NCBI GenBank assembly: GCA_003024785.1
Contig: PUQB01000101.1
Span: 62,001 to 126,000, forward strand
Direction: 5' to 3'
Length of the DNA: 64,000 bases
DNA from: Selaginella tamariscina
Taxonomy: Eukaryota; Streptophyta; Lycopodiopsida; Selaginellales; Selaginellaceae
In this document: piece after piece, positions 61,126 to 64,000 of the stretch
Position numbering within the stretch: position 1 is the first letter of the stretch
How the letters are laid out: each line of letters starts with the position of its first letter
Notes under the pieces: model-generated
Told to the model about the DNA's origin: nothing
The model's database searches: none
The model's input: only the letters and a program-made list of their open reading frames with translations
Position numbers and translations under genes: made by a program

Positions 61126-63830
61126 CCATGAATCTCATAATTGTTCTCTGCCAAAAGGAATTTATGAGAGTGAAAGGCTACAGGATGGAGTAACTTATCT
61201 TTTTCAACTTATGGTACGATAGAATTACTGCAAAGTCCGAAGCATTTGCTTCAATAAAGAAGGGATGAGAAGGATCAAGATGTGCTAAAATAGGAGCTAT
61301 TGTGAAGGCGTCCTTAAGTGCTGTGAATGCATGTTTTGCCTTGTTGGATCAAGATAAATCCCCTGTGTGCTTGGTGAGTTCCATGAGTGAAAGTACATGC
61401 TTGGAGAAGTTCTTTATGAATCGCCTGTAGAAATTTGTGAAACCAAGGAAACATTGTACGTCCCATATAGACTTAGGCCTCTCCCACTCCATGACAGTCT
61501 TCACTTTGTGCATGTCCATTGAGATGCCGGTAGGAGAGACGATGTAGCCCAAGAACTCCACAATATCTCTGTAAAAAAACACTTCTCCAACTTCGCATAC
61601 AGGCCATGCTCGCCAAGCTTTTGTAGAATTATTTGTATATGCTTATCATGTGCCACCTGGTCCTTAAAGAAAATCAAGATGTCATCGAGGTAAATCACCA
61701 AGAAATTGCAAAAGATGTCGTTCACTATGTGTTGGAACATGGCTGGGGCATTTGTAAGTCCGAAAGGCATCATTGTGTACTCAAAGTGTCCATACTTTAA
61801 TGAAAGACAGTCTTTCACTCATCGCTTGGACGAATCTGTACAAGATTGTAGGCCCCTCATAAGTCGATCTTTGTGAACATCTTTACTCCTTGTAGTCGAT
61901 CGAGAAATTCCGGGATCAATGGTAACAGGTACCGGTTTCGGATGGTGACTTGATTCAAACCCTTGTAGTCCACAACAAAACACAAAGTCCTATCTTTCTT
62001 CTTGATAAAGAAGATAGGTGCTCCTACAGGGGATTTTGAGTGACGAATGAAGCCGGATGCCAAGTTGTCCTCGATGTACTGGCAAAGAATCTCCAATTCT
62101 GTAGGTGACAGTGCATAAATCGGTTTGAATGGTGGAGTCTTCCCCTTCGCAAGATCGATGGGACAGTCGTAGGACTTGTGAATAGGAAGAACTGCAACCT
62201 TAAAAACGTTTTAAAAGGAGTGATACTTGGATGGCAAGGAGAGAAGTAGGAGAAGGAGAAGGAGATTGAAAACATGAAAGTCAAATACAGGAGAAGTAAA
62301 AAAGGACGTAGGAGTTACTTAAAAAGCAAAAAGATGAAAATGAGTATGATCAATGGCAAGTTCATGCATAGTAATGGTAAAAACGCGGAGAGGAGAAGGA
62401 GAGAGCTGTAAATGAAAAAGAGAAAGGATCTTGGGCGATGGAACAGAAGCAAAGTAATGAAAAGAGGCAAAATTAGGGAAAAGTTGTGTTGATGTTGACG
62501 AGTATATAAGATTGGAAGAACCTTGTACAGAAGTCTGTGAATGCATAGGAGTGAAAAGAGCATGCGAATGTGCTAATGAACTGATAGGAGGTGGATCATG
62601 TCGAGGAGGAACCTTTGACACTAATATAGAAGCAGGCACGATCAATCCTGTAGCTTGTACTGCCTCAGATACTAAGGTTATATTCTACATGCAGGAATGT
62701 ATAGGATTGATCCTAACTGTTAGAGAGGAAAACATGAGTGTCCTAGACCTCCAGTCGATTTAAGGATTTGCAACCATGAACCATGGCATGCCCAAAACAA
62801 TTGGAGTCGTCAGAGTCTTGATCAAGTTGAAGGAAATCGAACAATAATGTGCCATGGGTGCAAAAGAGACGTGTAGTAGCATGGGTAATTGCGCCAGAAG
62901 CAATTAGATGACCATCTATAAAGCATGCATTTGCACTAGTGTCTAACAGGGCAGACTCCTTGAACTCTCAATTATTGAGGTGAATGTGTAAATAAAACTT
63001 AAATGATGGAATGGTGTGAGCAGTACCAATGGAGCCTGTGCCTATGTCCAACTTCGCGGCTCCTAGACAAAGTGGACATTAAAGTTTTCCAATTAAACTT
63101 CAGCTTCAACTTTACGCATCTTGAACTTTTAGGACATTTTGCCACCTTGTGTCCTGCTTCATCACAATATAAGCATAAGTTCTCACTGCGATGACGTTGC
63201 TTCTCAGTAGTTGAAAATGGACCACACTTGTATTTGTCGACTTCCGTAGGAATTACTCCAAAAGATGTTGTAGGAACATGTGCTACAGCTATAGGATTGG
63301 CTTGAAGGAACTACTAATGGGATTTTTTATGATGACGCTCGAACAAATGGTTGTCATAGTGAACGGCCTGTTGTATGATCTCCGCTAAGGTTTGGGCATC
63401 TAGTAACGTAAGAGAAGGTCATTCACGTCATCTTTCAACCCAAAATGGAAGTGTTCGATCAATGTAGTTTCATCTCATAAAATGTTCATGCAAAGTTGTT
63501 GAAATTCGGATGCATAGACGGAAACTGGTTGGAATCTTTATGTGAGCTTCCTTAACTTCATGCATGCAGAACGATACTTATCGGGATCTCCAAAGCAAGT
63601 TTCAAAGGCAGCCACAAATCCTTTAAAGTCTTCCATCAATGGGTCATCACGCTCCAGCAAAGGGGCAACTTAAGCCCGTAAGGATGTCAAAAGGCCAACC
63701 TTTTGTGCATTAGTCGAGTAACGGCGTGGCTGCATCCGAATCAAAATCTTAATCTGATTTAGGAAACCTTGGAAATCGACGTGATTGCCACTGAACTTCT
63801 TTAGCATGCTGTTAGAGACCAAAAATATAG
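61126..63830 (-). mobile_element. Ty3/Gypsy retrotransposon remnant (gag, protease, RT, start of RNase H)
   Basis: On the minus strand, from right to left: gag about 63.8-63.2 kb (FGDPDKYRSA-type text), a Cys/His knuckle about 63.15 kb, protease about 62.95 kb (DTSA.A.FIDGHL), reverse transcriptase about 62.1-61.35 kb (SPVGAPIFFIKKKD, MMPFGLTNAPAMFQ, YLDDILIF, FLGFTNFYRRFI), and RNase H about 61.33-61.13 kb ending near HKFLLAENNYE. Gag-pro-RT-RH order and these motifs place it in Gypsy. RNase H is cut off at about 61,126 where the GC-rich block begins; integrase and the 3' LTR are absent. The copy carries several breaks. No LTR pair, so age is not measurable; it looks older than the Copia copy. 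Confidence 0.85.
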
Positions 63831-64000
63831 CATGTAGGAACTGTATACATAGGACTTTCTACGGTGGAGGAATAACTTGTAGGAAAGTAGTAGTAGGAAA
63901 TATCCTGTGTACAGGAAAAATCCTACAGCAGTAGGAAAAATCCTACAGGGTAGGAAGGATCCTACGGTTGCAGGAAGCAGACAGTTATGACGGTTGGAGG
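63831..64000. repeat. Iterated short palindromes at the window end
   Basis: GTAGGAAAAATCCTAC (63931-63946) and related words AGGAAATATCCTGT, CAGGAAAAATCCTAC and GTAGGAAGGATCCTAC follow one another between about 63889 and 63966. They lie upstream of the Gypsy gag on its own strand, so they may be leader or LTR sequence of that element. Confidence 0.6.

Overview
The window is nuclear DNA of a land plant. It holds plant-type genes split by many short exons (AKR2-type ankyrin protein, PIRL-type leucine-rich-repeat protein, SBT2-type subtilase, GH27 alpha-galactosidase, mitochondrial OSCP), Ty1/Copia and Ty3/Gypsy elements, Harbinger/Tourist DNA transposons and long AT-rich spacers. The introns are crowded with CA/GT, GA and TA microsatellites. 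A possible axonemal-type exon (20.73-20.87 kb) and a fungal-like FAD oxidase pair hint at a non-seed plant, but the species cannot be fixed from this sequence.

Layout. 0-0.9 kb: decayed Harbinger transposase. 1-9 kb: gene-poor AT-rich DNA with small tandem repeats. 9.16-12.11 kb (+): PIRL-like LRR gene, six exons. 12.1-15.3 kb: AT-rich spacer with microsatellites. 15.28-20.34 kb: an unidentified minus-strand gene split by a young Copia element (15,675-20,226; 176-bp LTRs; 5-bp target duplication). 20.7-20.9 kb (-): lone coiled-coil exon. 21.76-24.84 kb (+): decayed SBT2-type subtilase. 24.9-31.7 kb: spacer with a Tourist-like MITE that contains a second nested inverted-repeat element. 31.77-34.71 kb: GC-richer island with very short introns, holding a broken bromodomain-like gene (+) and an intact ZNF511-type zinc-finger gene (-). 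36.23-39.11 kb (-): alpha-galactosidase, 15 exons. 39.96-44.23 kb (+): tandem pair of FAD-linked oxidase genes, the second clearly dead. 44.55-46.58 kb (+): AKR2, eight exons, intact. 48.63-49.71 kb (+): small unidentified gene with a tandemly duplicated exon-intron unit. 50.61-53.11 kb (+): mitochondrial ATP synthase OSCP. 54.5-64 kb: retroelement graveyard, with a GC-rich Gypsy-type gag-protease block (+), a 22-bp minisatellite, and a Gypsy gag/RT copy (-).

The host genes are unrelated housekeeping functions: energy (OSCP), plastid outer-membrane protein targeting (AKR2), sugar release (alpha-galactosidase), oxidation (FAD oxidase) and signalling/scaffold (PIRL). There is no operon-like logic. 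The notable themes are microsatellites sitting against splice sites, single-base run-length frameshifts in otherwise conserved genes (decay or consensus error), tandem duplication at every scale, and nested transposons.
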